The notes: generated by a model not told the origin, from the sequence alone. 64,000 nucleotides of DNA from Bacillus sp. F19 (GCA_023823795.1 CP085710.1:1266001-1330000), one strand, 5' to 3'. Positions 9,074 through 17,300 are shown, counted from the stretch's first letter. Numbers and translations: made by a program.

Positions 9074-9903
9074 TTCGAAATAACGCCCACAAATACTCGG
9101 TATCAGCAATGTGTAACGTCCTCAAGATTTCAAGAAGCACATATTATTACGAAGAAAAAATTCTACCTCAAACAGATGAGGTAACCCTTAAAGTGATAGA
9201 AATCTTCCATGCCAGCCGCCAAAACTATGGCACGCGCAAAATTAAAGTGGAACTCCAGAAATGTGGATACCAGGTTTCAAGAAGACGGATTGGTCGAGTG
9301 ATGAAAGAGCAAGGCCTAGTGTCCACTTATACCATTGCCCAGTTCAAGCCCCATGTCTCAACGTGTAATGAATCGAAGCAAAAGAATGAGCTAAACCGTG
9401 AGTTCAGACAAGAAGCAGCTTACGACGTGGTTGTCAGTGATTTAACGTATGTGAGAGTCGAGAAAAAATGGCATTACATATGTGTATTTGTTGATCTTTA
9501 TAATCGGAAAATTATCGGATACAGTGCTGGTCCACAGAAGGACGCAAAGCTTGTGTATCAAGCGATTTCTTCGATAAAAATTGATCTAAACAAGATCAAG
9601 TTATTTCACACGGATCGTGGAAGTGAATTCAAGAATAAATTGATTGACGAAGCCTTAGAAACGTTTGAAATCAAGCGTTCTATGAGTATGAAAGGCTGCC
9701 CATATGATAATGCGGTTGCGGAGGCAACATTTAAAATTATCAAGACAGAGTTTGTAAAAAAACGCCACTTCGAATCACTATCCGACTTAAAGAGGGAACT
9801 ATTTGATTATGTGAACTGGTTTAATGGAACAAGAATTCATGGAACATTGGGTTGTTTAAGCCCACGAGAATACAAAAATTTACACCTTAAGAAAACTGTC
9901 TAG
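9070..9903 (+). CDS. IS3-family transposase OrfB (DDE integrase)
   Basis: 277 residues with an N-terminal HTH_21 region (SRQNYGTRKIKVEL) and an rve catalytic core. The catalytic triad is Asp124 (VVSDLTYV), Asp182 (FHTDRGSEF) and Glu218 (YDNAVAEATF), with the D-57-D-35-E spacing of the family. It begins at a GTG that overlaps the orfA stop (ATGTGA), the usual place for programmed frameshifting to OrfAB. The open frame is intact, but without OrfA the fused transposase cannot form. Confidence 0.9.
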   Translation: MIRNNAHKYSVSAMCNVLKISRSTYYYEEKILPQTDEVTLKVIEIFHASRQNYGTRKIKVELQKCGYQVSRRRIGRVMKEQGLVSTYTIAQFKPHVSTCNESKQKNELNREFRQEAAYDVVVSDLTYVRVEKKWHYICVFVDLYNRKIIGYSAGPQKDAKLVYQAISSIKIDLNKIKLFHTDRGSEFKNKLIDEALETFEIKRSMSMKGCPYDNAVAEATFKIIKTEFVKKRHFESLSDLKRELFDYVNWFNGTRIHGTLGCLSPREYKNLHLKKTV

Positions 9904-10072
9904 TTTAGTGTTGACATACCAATAGATAAAAATGGTACTACTATAGTTTTTCTATACAAAATATTAGAAGTCCTTCTTTTACTATCCTGCCTCTTTAATT
10001 GCACAAGAAAAGCTCTACTCCTTATTGAAGTAAAGCTCCCTATTGTTTTTAACATAATGTATCCAATCCCTT

Positions 10073-10100
10073 GTTCCACAATCGGGCCCGAATGTGGAAC
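10073..10100. repeat. 28-bp near-perfect inverted repeat
   Basis: GTTCCACA (10073-10080) and TGTGGAAC (10093-10100) flank the palindrome TCGGGCCCGA. Only the A-A pair at 10081/10092 breaks symmetry. There is no T run, so it is not a normal terminator. Confidence 0.75.
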
Positions 10101-10139
10101 ACAGTTAAACGCCACTCATCAACTAAACTGTATGACCAC

Positions 10140-10170
10140 AAAAAAAGCCCTTCTCCTAATCGAGAGGGGC
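10140..10170 (-). terminator. orphan rho-independent terminator on the minus strand
   Basis: Read on the minus strand, GCCCCTCTC (10170-10162) pairs with GAGAAGGGC (10155-10147), followed by a run of seven T. No minus-strand gene is left immediately upstream of it. Confidence 0.7.
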
Positions 10171-10385
10171 GTTCTACGGATGAATTAGGACCGATAACCC
10201 CAACTTTATACATTATTTCCTCCTATTTTAGAAAAACTTTATATATATAACATTCTATATAGAAATTAAAAGAAATTATAGTCTCAACCATAGGTTCTGG
10301 TACAGAAATTTCAAATTTCTTGAAAGGAATCTTTGACTTTCTGAACATATTACTTAGTCTATGGGATTGTGGAACAGGAAAGCCT

Positions 10386-10400
10386 TGTTCGCTGCGAACA
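10386..10400. promoter_or_regulatory. 15-base inverted repeat upstream of csoR
   Basis: TGTTCGC-T-GCGAACA is perfectly symmetric. It could be an operator or a small hairpin. It is about 100 bases upstream of the csoR start and unlike the CsoR box itself. Confidence 0.35.
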
Positions 10401-10452
10401 GTATATATTCAAAGGTTAAAAATGGGTAAGAAAATAAATGAATATGGCTTTA

Positions 10453-10472
10453 CATAGGGTGGAGGGGTATGG
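10453..10472 (+). promoter_or_regulatory. CsoR-type operator in front of csoR
   Basis: CATAGGGTGGAGGGGTATGG contains the G-rich half and GGGGTAT end typical of CsoR boxes. It lies 27 bases before the csoR start codon, fitting autoregulation of the copper operon. Confidence 0.5.
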
Positions 10473-10498
10473 TATATTATTTTCAAGGAGGGAAGTTA

Positions 10499-10840
10499 AT
10501 GGAAAAAGAAATTGTAAATATTGATCTTCCTATAGAGGATGACTGCTGTAATACTTCTTCCCGAAAAAGTCATCACTCAGATGCAGTAAAGAAAAATTTA
10601 GTAACCCGTTTAAATCGCGTCGAAGGGCAAATCAGGGGTATTAAAGGTCTTATAGAAAAAGATACTTATTGTGATGATGTAATTACACAAATAGCAGCAA
10701 CTCAAGCAGCTCTAAACAGTGTTGCAAAAATTCTGCTTGAAGGCCATTTAAAGGGCTGTGTAGTTGATCGGATCAATGAGGGTGATATGGAAGTTCTTGA
10801 TGAGTTTGTCGTTACGATACAAAAACTAATGAAAAAATAA
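10499..10840 (+). CDS. csoR: copper-sensing repressor CsoR
   Basis: 113 residues from the ATG at 10499, chosen because CAAGGAGGG lies just upstream; an ATG at 10469 is in frame but lacks a site. The protein is the all-helical CsoR/RcnR fold. The Cu(I)-binding Cys58 (TYCDDV), His83 and Cys87 (EGHLKGCV) are all present. Known family members repress copZA and release DNA on binding Cu(I). It heads the copper operon, 15 bp ahead of copZ. The N-terminus has an extra DDCC stretch and a His pair that could add metal ligands. Confidence 0.93.
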   Translation: MEKEIVNIDLPIEDDCCNTSSRKSHHSDAVKKNLVTRLNRVEGQIRGIKGLIEKDTYCDDVITQIAATQAALNSVAKILLEGHLKGCVVDRINEGDMEVLDEFVVTIQKLMKK

Positions 10841-10855
10841 AAGGAGAAGTGAAAA

Positions 10856-11062
10856 ATGCAAAACGTAAAATTGAATGTAAGCGGAATGTCCTGCGGACAC
10901 TGTGTAAAATCTGTAGAAGGAAGTGTAGGGAAACTTGAAGGCGTTAATGAAGTAAAAGTACATTTAGAAGATGGAAAAGTGGATGTTGCTTTTAACCCGG
11001 AAAAAGTTTCTTTAGATAAAATTAAAGAAACAATTGATGACCAAGGCTATGATGTTGAATAA
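10856..11062 (+). CDS. copZ: copper chaperone CopZ
   Basis: 68 residues, one ferredoxin-fold heavy-metal-associated domain with the copper-binding motif GMSCGHC at residues 10-16. It carries Cu(I) in the cytosol to CopA and CsoR. AAGGAG precedes the start by 8 bases. It follows csoR by 15 bp and is closed by its own terminator, so csoR-copZ can be made apart from copA. Confidence 0.95.
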   Translation: MQNVKLNVSGMSCGHCVKSVEGSVGKLEGVNEVKVHLEDGKVDVAFNPEKVSLDKIKETIDDQGYDVE

Positions 11063-11069
11063 AAAATGA

Positions 11070-11096
11070 GAGTGCTTTTTAAGCACTCCTTTTTCT
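11070..11096 (+). terminator. terminator after copZ
   Basis: GAGTGCTT (11070-11077) pairs with AAGCACTC (11081-11088), followed by CTTTTTC. It separates copZ from copA, unlike the single copZA transcript of B. subtilis. Confidence 0.8.
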
Positions 11097-11104
11097 CACT
11101 TAAA

Positions 11105-11123
11105 TATACCCCCTCTAGGTATA
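11105..11123 (+). promoter_or_regulatory. CsoR-type operator in front of copA
   Basis: TATACCCCCTCTAGGTATA is an imperfect palindrome with the ATACC/GGTAT arms of CsoR operators. It follows the copZ terminator, suggesting a second copper-controlled promoter for copA. A second half-like match, ATATACCCC, occurs near 11205-11213. Confidence 0.5.
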
Positions 11124-11242
11124 AAAAGAGAAGGTTCACTTGAATAAAGCAAAAGTAGATGTATCATTTGTGTCTGGATGGCACGTCTTATTCCCTTAAA
11201 AATATACCCCATTATTGTATGTGGTGATAGGAGTGTAAGTTT

Positions 11243-13663
11243 ATGAGCGATAAAAAAGAAACAACACTTCAAATAGCTGGCATGACGTGTGCAGCTTGTG
11301 CAGTGAGAATTGAAAAAGGTCTCAAAAAAATAGATGGAGTAGAGGATGCGAGCGTGAATTTCGCATTAGAAAAATCAAAAGTAATTTTTGATCCATCTAA
11401 ATCAAATGTAAATCAGATTAAAGAAAAAGTGGAATCTTTAGGATACAAAGTAGTAAGTGAAAAAGCAGAATTTGATATAAGCGGAATGACATGTGCAGCG
11501 TGTGCTAATAAGATTGAAAAACGTTTAAATAAGGTAAATGGAGTACAAAATGCAACGGTAAATTTCGCCTTGGAATCTGCGTTAGTAGAATATAATCCGG
11601 ATGAAGTTTCTATCGTTGATATGAAAGAGGCCATTAAGAAATTGGGCTATCGTTTAGAACAAAAGCAAGAAGCTGCAGGCGAAAAGGTTGATCATAGACA
11701 GAAAGAAATTGAGAAACAAACAGGAAAATTCATTTTCTCTTCTATTTTGTCTATCCCTTTACTTTGGGCGATGGTCAGTCATTTTGAATTTACATCTTTT
11801 ATTTGGCTGCCAGAGATGTTTATGAATCCATGGGTACAGCTCGCGCTTGCTACTCCAGTTCAATTTTTAGTCGGCGGTCAATTTTACGCAGGCGCCTATA
11901 AAGCATTAAGAAATAAAAGTGCAAACATGGATGTTTTGGTGGCGCTTGGCACCTCTGCAGCTTATTTCTACAGTATCTACCTGAGCATTCAAACAATAGG
12001 GTCTGATTCACATATGGTGGAATTATATTTTGAAACAAGTGCTGTGTTAATTACCCTTATTATTTTAGGGAAGCTGTTTGAGGCAAAGGCAAAGGGACGT
12101 TCATCTGAAGCCATTAAGAAGCTTATGGGCATGCAGGCGAAAACGGCCACAGTGTTTAGAGACGGCCAAGAATTGAATGTGCCAATTGAAGAGGTAATCG
12201 CTGGTGATATCGTATACGTGAAACCAGGTGAAAAGGTACCTGTTGATGGTGAGATTTTTGAAGGACGATCTGCTCTTGATGAGTCAATGATTACAGGTGA
12301 AAGTATTCCTGTTGATAAAACAGCTGGAGATTTAGTAATAGGATCAACCATTAACAAAAATGGGTTTTTAAAGGTAAAGGCAACAAAGGTTGGAAAGGAT
12401 ACTGCTTTAGCGCAAATCATCAAAGTAGTTGAAGAAGCACAAGGATCGAAAGCTCCTATTCAGCGCCTAGCCGACGTAATCTCCGGAATTTTTGTCCCAA
12501 TTGTAGTTGGGATAGCCATTGTGGCATTTCTAGTTTGGTACTTTGTTGTAAGCCCCGGAGAGTTTGCAGTAGCTCTTGAAAAGTTAATTGCCGTATTAGT
12601 TATCGCATGTCCATGTGCTCTAGGTCTAGCTACGCCTACGTCCATTATGGCAGGGTCAGGCCGAGCTGCTGAATATGGAATTTTGTTTAAAGGCGGGGAG
12701 CACCTTGAAACGACACATCGATTGGATACAGTGATCCTTGATAAAACGGGAACTGTAACATATGGAAAACCAACACTCACAGATGTTATTCTTTCAAATG
12801 GATTTGAAGAAAAGGAATTTTTAAAGTTAGTCGGTGCTGCAGAAAGAAATTCTGAACATCCGTTAGCTGAGGCAATTGTCCAAGGCATTAAAGAAAAAGG
12901 TATTGAACTAGGAAACACTGAACATTTTGAAGCAATTCCTGGCTTTGGAATCGAATCTAAAGTTGAAGGTAAATCCTTGCTTATCGGAACGCGCCGTCTT
13001 ATGGAGAAAAATAACATTGATGTTGCGAACATATTGCCTAAAATGGAAAACTTGGAAAAGCAAGGTAAGACCGCAATGCTAGTCGCAATTGATCATCAGT
13101 TTGCAGGAGTGATTGCTGTCGCAGATACAATTAAAGAAACCTCTCAAAAAGCGATTGAAAGGTTAAAAAAGATGGGTCTTGAGGTTGTTATGATTACAGG
13201 AGATAACAAGCAGACAGCTCAAGCAATTGCAAATGAAGTCGGAATTGACCATGTGATAGCAGAAGTTCTGCCAGAAGGAAAGGCAGAAGAAGTTAAAAAG
13301 CTTCAAAAAGCTGGAAAGAAAGTGGCGATGGTCGGTGACGGTATTAACGATGCACCAGCGTTAGCTACTGCAGATATAGGCATGGCAATCGGTACTGGTA
13401 CTGATGTAGCAATGGAGGCTGCTGATATCACTTTAATCAGAGGAGACTTAAATAGTATTGCCGATGCCATCTATATGAGTAAAATGACGATTCGGAATAT
13501 CAAGCAAAATCTATTTTGGGCCTTTGCTTATAATGCTTTAGGAGTTCCAATTGCAGCACTGGGCTTTCTGGCACCATGGCTTGCAGGAGTAGCAATGGCA
13601 TTTAGTTCAGTTTCCGTTGTTTTAAACGCACTCAGATTACAAAGGATTAAGCTAAAAGGATAA
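11243..13663 (+). CDS. copA: copper-exporting P1B-type ATPase CopA
   Basis: 806 residues, the usual length for Bacillus CopA. Two N-terminal HMA domains each have GMTCAAC (residues 13-19 and 81-87). Eight membrane segments are expected. The transport motif CPC is at 456-458, the actuator TGES at 351-354, the phosphorylated Asp500 in DKTGT, the nucleotide-domain SEHPLAEA, and the hinge GDGINDAP is present. It exports Cu(I) from the cytosol. GATAGGAG precedes the ATG. The gene is transcribed with the two downstream genes and lies behind its own CsoR-type site. Confidence 0.96.
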   Translation: MSDKKETTLQIAGMTCAACAVRIEKGLKKIDGVEDASVNFALEKSKVIFDPSKSNVNQIKEKVESLGYKVVSEKAEFDISGMTCAACANKIEKRLNKVNGVQNATVNFALESALVEYNPDEVSIVDMKEAIKKLGYRLEQKQEAAGEKVDHRQKEIEKQTGKFIFSSILSIPLLWAMVSHFEFTSFIWLPEMFMNPWVQLALATPVQFLVGGQFYAGAYKALRNKSANMDVLVALGTSAAYFYSIYLSIQTIGSDSHMVELYFETSAVLITLIILGKLFEAKAKGRSSEAIKKLMGMQAKTATVFRDGQELNVPIEEVIAGDIVYVKPGEKVPVDGEIFEGRSALDESMITGESIPVDKTAGDLVIGSTINKNGFLKVKATKVGKDTALAQIIKVVEEAQGSKAPIQRLADVISGIFVPIVVGIAIVAFLVWYFVVSPGEFAVALEKLIAVLVIACPCALGLATPTSIMAGSGRAAEYGILFKGGEHLETTHRLDTVILDKTGTVTYGKPTLTDVILSNGFEEKEFLKLVGAAERNSEHPLAEAIVQGIKEKGIELGNTEHFEAIPGFGIESKVEGKSLLIGTRRLMEKNNIDVANILPKMENLEKQGKTAMLVAIDHQFAGVIAVADTIKETSQKAIERLKKMGLEVVMITGDNKQTAQAIANEVGIDHVIAEVLPEGKAEEVKKLQKAGKKVAMVGDGINDAPALATADIGMAIGTGTDVAMEAADITLIRGDLNSIADAIYMSKMTIRNIKQNLFWAFAYNALGVPIAALGFLAPWLAGVAMAFSSVSVVLNALRLQRIKLKG

Positions 13664-13687
13664 TTTTAAAAAGAGAGGAGTGTTTTT

Positions 13688-14566
13688 ATGAAACAAAAAA
13701 AGATAGTTACCTGGGCGATTTCAGCCATTGTTTATCTCGGGTTAGTAATTGGCGGATATACGGTATATGCAAGCATGAATAATAAGAATGATCACACTGA
13801 TACCCACTCGGCTACATCAAATAGTAACGAGAAAAAGGAAACTAGTACTGAGGAAGAGCATAACGATGATCATACTAGTCAAAAAAGTGAGGGTACGGAT
13901 TCAGGGCATTCAGATCATGGAGCTCGTTCAGAAAGTGAAGTGGTCACGAACGTAAAATATGAGGAAGGCTTAATTACCATTGATTTAAAAGATAAAGAAC
14001 AAAATTCACCTGAATTAGAAATTTCACATGAAAAGATTATGCATTTAATTATTGTAAGTGCCGATTTAGAAGATTATTACCATTTACATCCTGAGGAAAA
14101 AGGAAATGGCATATATACTCTGAAATTCGACCTGCCTGAAAACTCATATAAAGCGTTTGTTGATATTAAACCCAAAAACCTTGCCTATCAGGTTATTCCG
14201 ATAGAGCTGCATGTGGGGGAAAGTCATGGTGAACATGAGGAAAATTCACTAAAGGTGGATACAAACTTAACAAAAACAATCAATGGAAAGTCAGTAGAAT
14301 TAACCACTGCAGAGCTAGTGTCAAACAAAGATGTTACGTTAAATTTTGATACAAAAGGGATTACTCCAGAACCCTATCTGGCAGCTTTAGGTCATGTTGT
14401 AATTTTAGATGATAAGGGTGAGAAATTTGTACACGTGCACCCTGCATCAGAAGAAAAGACAATATTTGAAACAAAATTTGATAAATCTGGGATCTACAAA
14501 GTGTGGGGAGAATTTAAATTTGATGGTAAAGTAAATAGCTATCCATTTGTTATAGAGGTCAAATAA
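13688..14566 (+). CDS. membrane-anchored or secreted His-rich protein of the copper operon
   Basis: 292 residues. Residues 7-28 form one signal/anchor helix. A low-complexity linker (30-80) is rich in His, Asp, Glu and Ser (NDHTDTHS, GHSDHGARS). The outer part shows two similar beta-domains with paired His motifs: YYHLHPEEKG in the first and FVHVHPASEE in the second. These resemble YtkA/FixH-like extracytoplasmic domains. The histidine content, location 24 bp after copA and AGAGAGGAG site support a role in binding copper outside the membrane. That role is inferred from context and composition, not proven. Confidence 0.7.
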   Translation: MKQKKIVTWAISAIVYLGLVIGGYTVYASMNNKNDHTDTHSATSNSNEKKETSTEEEHNDDHTSQKSEGTDSGHSDHGARSESEVVTNVKYEEGLITIDLKDKEQNSPELEISHEKIMHLIIVSADLEDYYHLHPEEKGNGIYTLKFDLPENSYKAFVDIKPKNLAYQVIPIELHVGESHGEHEENSLKVDTNLTKTINGKSVELTTAELVSNKDVTLNFDTKGITPEPYLAALGHVVILDDKGEKFVHVHPASEEKTIFETKFDKSGIYKVWGEFKFDGKVNSYPFVIEVK

Positions 14567-14591
14567 ACAAGAAGAACAAAGGGGAATTCTT

Positions 14592-14927
14592 ATGAGCTTA
14601 GATGGGGTTAGCAAACATCTATTAATTTGTAACGGGAAAACATGCACGAAAAATGGAGCAGAAGAAGTAACAGAGACCATTAGGGGAGAATTGAAAAGCT
14701 TAGAGCTGCAAAAGGAGATACACACAACAAAAACATTATGTAATGGCCAATGCAAGTATGGTCCAATCGTGGTTCTATATCCACAAGGCACCTGGTATAA
14801 AGAAATGAATAAAACAAAAAGTGAAGAACTTATTCGTCAATTAAAAGAAAATAACAGTGTTCATTTAGGTTCTGAGCTTTATTACCATGATGGGAAAACA
14901 TTTAAGAACCATGAAAGTGAACTGTAA
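14592..14927 (+). CDS. thioredoxin-like [2Fe-2S] ferredoxin
   Basis: 111 residues. It has the stand-alone thioredoxin-like ferredoxin pattern: CNGKTC near the N-terminus and CNGQCKYGP around residues 51-59, giving four cysteines for a 2Fe-2S cluster. The start ATG follows AAAGGGGAA. It is the last gene of the copper operon, 25 bp after the His-rich protein, and ends before a terminator. Fe-S proteins are targets of Cu(I), and an electron-transfer or repair role is possible, but the sequence does not say which. Confidence 0.75.
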   Translation: MSLDGVSKHLLICNGKTCTKNGAEEVTETIRGELKSLELQKEIHTTKTLCNGQCKYGPIVVLYPQGTWYKEMNKTKSEELIRQLKENNSVHLGSELYYHDGKTFKNHESEL

Positions 14928-14946
14928 CATCTTATCTTTATATAGA

Positions 14947-14980
14947 AAAAGGCGTTTCTGTGTAACAGGACGCCTTTTCT
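14947..14980 (+). terminator. terminator of the copper operon
   Basis: AAAAGGCGT (14947-14955) pairs with ACGCCTTTT (14970-14978) around a 14-base loop, with A-rich and T-rich flanks. Confidence 0.75.
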
Positions 14981-15089
14981 ACTGGAATAAGTCTAGTAAC
15001 AATGGCAATAAAGTCAAAAATGGGACACAAATTCAGGAATAGATTTGATTAAAATCAGTCATCTTAACACTAAGGAGATGATGAAAATT

Positions 15090-15329
15090 ATGCCAAGGAA
15101 TGAACAAAATAGTGAAGCAACTCCCCATTTTGATGGAGAAAATGAAAACGTCATAAATGATTCAACAGCCATGCAAGGTAAGCAAATGGGAATAGTAATA
15201 AACGCTGACGAAGAATTCGCTCAAGACCAAAATCCATATCATTTTTCTAACATTCAGACCAATGAAAAGATGGAAGATTTTGAGGAAATTATGCGTGGAA
15301 ATAAAATCGACAATAAAATCAATAAGTAA
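15090..15329 (+). CDS. small acidic protein of unknown function
   Basis: 79 residues from the ATG at 15090; starts at 15078 and 15081 are also in frame, the AAGGAG being at 15072-15077. The protein is hydrophilic, rich in Asp, Glu and Asn, without a membrane segment or cysteine, and carries no motif I know. It stands alone between the copper operon and a gene-poor stretch. Confidence 0.5.
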   Translation: MPRNEQNSEATPHFDGENENVINDSTAMQGKQMGIVINADEEFAQDQNPYHFSNIQTNEKMEDFEEIMRGNKIDNKINK

Positions 15330-15777
15330 GCCTCTGGATATAAAGGGCACCTCTCTCTACCTGACATTTTGACTGTGTTGACATGTGCATATTATGGAAT
15401 ATATGCAAAAGGTTAAATCAGTGCATTTACCATAGTTTATGAATGTAAATTTCTAGAGGGTGCAGTGATTTTCTGCAATCAGAGGCTTTAATGGAGCAGA
15501 TCCAGTCTAAATCCCCCCTTAACTTAATCAAACCATAAGCTCAGTAATATGAAAAAAGACTCGTCAAATGGACGAGTCTTTTGTGTTTATTCTTTGTCAG
15601 CTGCAATGTCAATACCACTGTCATTTTAACTGTTTTTTTTGAAAAAGCACATTAGAATAAAAAGCTGCCTTTTTTAATTTTTTTAATAAAATTCTATTAA
15701 AATTAGTATAGATATTATGTGGGAACAATTGGTATCATTACTTAAAGAAGAATTAGACAATGAGGGAGAACGGTTGG
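15330..15777. other. gene-poor stretch with an isolated promoter-like pair and terminator
   Basis: TTGACA (15378-15383) and TATATG (15400-15405) are 16 bases apart and resemble a promoter. A very good terminator follows at 15554-15582. No protein-like frame lies between them, so either a small RNA or a decayed gene is possible. A 27-base stretch near 15473 resembles one near 814. Confidence 0.35.
15554..15582 (+). terminator. strong bidirectional-looking terminator
   Basis: AAAAGACTCGTC (15554-15565) pairs perfectly with GACGAGTCTTTT (15571-15582) around a 5-base loop. Confidence 0.8.
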
Positions 15778-16548
15778 ATGTGGAAAAAGCTAATAAAGAT
15801 GCTGCAAGAAAATAAAGATAAGATTTATTACAGCATCATACTGATTTTCTTTGTTCTGGCGGTTGTATACGGAGTAAAAGGATATTTTCATCATCAATCT
15901 ATTCACGCTGTTAAAGATGGAAATGACCTTATAGGCAGAATTTTCTCCCCGTTTATATTAGCCGTTCTGAGATTCGTCTTAGTTGTGCTTTTAGGAATTT
16001 TCGTTGCTATGATTGTCATTGCAACCCCTCTAAAGAGAATTAAGGTGATGCAATTTGAAGTTGAGTTTGCTGAAATAGCTAAACAGCAAGAAAAGCAATT
16101 AAACCAATTTCATTTTATATCGTCTGTTCTGAAGTTGAATACTTACTTTATAGGAAGAGTGTCTTCCTATTCTCCGGTCCCATATGAAAGGACCGTTCAA
16201 GAAATCTTAGCAAAATACGAAGAATTCTTTCAAAATGAACTTTTAATCAATATTCAAGCGCAAGTTTGGGAATATCAAGCGGGTACTTCACCATTCTCGA
16301 ATCCATATTACACAAATGTAATGGATAGGCTGGTTCTTGAAACATCGCCTGACAAACAAGTGTTTATAAAGAATAAGGTATCTGTTGACACCAATATTTT
16401 AATGGCAGTTAGAGAAGAGTTTGGGAAAAAGGTTATTGTTCTCATAGAGAGTAAAGAGCACACATTTACAGATTATGATAAAGAAGTAGTTACTAGTATT
16501 TTTGAATATGGAAAAAATATTTGTCATACAACCCTTCTTATCCCATAA
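15778..16548 (+). CDS. membrane protein with C-terminal GAF-like domain
   Basis: 256 residues from the ATG at 15778, picked because GAGGGAG is 8-9 bases upstream; an ATG at 15760 is in frame. Two membrane helices lie at about residues 18-36 and 56-82. A charged helical linker (FEVEFAEIAKQQEKQL) follows, then an alpha/beta domain of about 140 residues that looks GAF-like and ends CHTTLLIP. Such proteins are usually sensors, but no output domain is attached. I cannot name a ligand. It is monocistronic or paired with the 16612 gene. Confidence 0.6.
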   Translation: MWKKLIKMLQENKDKIYYSIILIFFVLAVVYGVKGYFHHQSIHAVKDGNDLIGRIFSPFILAVLRFVLVVLLGIFVAMIVIATPLKRIKVMQFEVEFAEIAKQQEKQLNQFHFISSVLKLNTYFIGRVSSYSPVPYERTVQEILAKYEEFFQNELLINIQAQVWEYQAGTSPFSNPYYTNVMDRLVLETSPDKQVFIKNKVSVDTNILMAVREEFGKKVIVLIESKEHTFTDYDKEVVTSIFEYGKNICHTTLLIP

Positions 16549-16611
16549 CTCCCTTGAGTGTTTACATAGATATTGATTAGGATATACAATAGAATAAAGG
16601 GAGTGAATTAA

Positions 16612-16842
16612 ATGGAAAATAAAAATTCACATATGCGTATTTACCATTCCGAAGAAGAATATGAAAATTGGAGAAAACGTCAGGATTCTGAATTTTCTAT
16701 AAAAGAAACATATAAATCACACTTTTTAGAAACAATCAAAAACAGCAGCATGACTGATGTTCAAATTAACAAAGTCAATGTCTCTAAAAACGACCCAGTA
16801 TTGAAAAACATTCAAGCTTTTCTAGCCAACAGCGCAAAATAA
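16612..16842 (+). CDS. small unknown protein
   Basis: 76 residues with AAAGGGAG before the ATG. The sequence is hydrophilic (HSEEEYENWRKRQDSEF) with no cysteine or membrane segment, and I recognise no family. It is followed directly by a terminator, supporting a real gene. Confidence 0.55.
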   Translation: MENKNSHMRIYHSEEEYENWRKRQDSEFSIKETYKSHFLETIKNSSMTDVQINKVNVSKNDPVLKNIQAFLANSAK

Positions 16843-16874
16843 AAAGGTAACCGGGACTGCCGGTTTCCTTTTTA
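16843..16874 (+). terminator. terminator of the 16612 gene
   Basis: AAAGGTAACCGG (16843-16854) pairs with CCGGTTTCCTTT (16860-16871) with one T-T mismatch, then more T. Confidence 0.8.
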
Positions 16875-16901
16875 TCGCGGCTAATGAATGGTATATAACA
16901 A

Positions 16902-17057
16902 TCACAGCCTTCTTAACAGGCTTGGAACAGGAATAAGTTTTAGTATCACGTCTTTCATTGTTGGATAGGCGACTTTTTTTATGTTGGGATCGTGATGACG
17001 TTCTTTTTCCGTCCTAATCTCTTCTAACAAAGCTTTTTTCCACTCTTCTTTAGTCAT
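16902..17057 (-). CDS. 51-residue unknown protein
   Basis: An open frame with ATG at 17057 and AAGGTGG 8 bases upstream. The product starts MTKEEWKKALLEEIRTEKER and ends VILKLIPVPSLLRRL: a charged helical first half and a short basic, amphipathic end. No known family. It is convergent with the 16612 gene, sharing the spacer with its terminator. The good ribosome binding site and protein-like composition argue that it is real. Confidence 0.55.
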   Translation of the reverse strand: MTKEEWKKALLEEIRTEKERHHDPNIKKVAYPTMKDVILKLIPVPSLLRRL

Positions 17058-17163
17058 AAGTGTTCAACCACCTTATTATTTATCCATCATTTAATGTATT
17101 CACTTGGTCTATTATTCATTCTTATTTCAAATGTTTACTCATCATTAAATGCGACAAAAAAAA

Positions 17164-17185
17164 GAGCCTTTTTCGGCTCCACAGT
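17164..17185 (-). terminator. rho-independent terminator on the minus strand
   Basis: On the minus strand GAGCC (17179-17175) pairs with GGCTC (17168-17164), extended by a weak pair, followed by a run of eight T. It would end a short minus-strand transcript from 17194-17300. Confidence 0.65.
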
Positions 17186-17193
17186 GTTTAAAA

Positions 17194-17265
17194 TTATCTC
17201 CAAATTAATTGCTTAAAATACGATAAAAGCAGAATTTCATCTAATAAGTAGAGAGAAAATGCCAT
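17194..17265 (-). CDS. possible 23-residue peptide
   Basis: MAFSLYLLDEILLLSYFKQ... ends just before the minus-strand terminator at 17164-17185. It is hydrophobic but lacks a convincing ribosome binding site. A small RNA is an equal alternative. Confidence 0.2.
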   Translation of the reverse strand: MAFSLYLLDEILLLSYFKQLIWR

Positions 17266-17300
17266 ACGTTAATATACCATAAGGGTTAATTAACTTTGAA

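Larger units (their letters stand above)
8741..9912 (+). mobile_element. IS3-family insertion sequence with a broken orfA
   Basis: About 1.17 kb bounded by imperfect inverted repeats. TACACTAAGTTAGACAATT at 8741-8759 matches the complement of AACTGTCTAGTTTAGTGTT at 9894-9912 with a few differences. It contains an orfA/orfB pair in the normal IS3 arrangement, with orfB starting at the orfA stop. I see no clear target-site duplication. OrfA carries at least two lesions, so the copy is probably not autonomously mobile. Confidence 0.88.
9913..10456. other. gene-free stretch between the IS and the copper operon
   Basis: No plausible gene. It contains a near-perfect 28-bp inverted repeat (10073-10100), a minus-strand terminator (10140-10170) with no remaining gene in front of it, and a 15-base inverted repeat at 10386-10400. 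The orphan terminator suggests loss of a minus-strand gene here. Confidence 0.5.
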
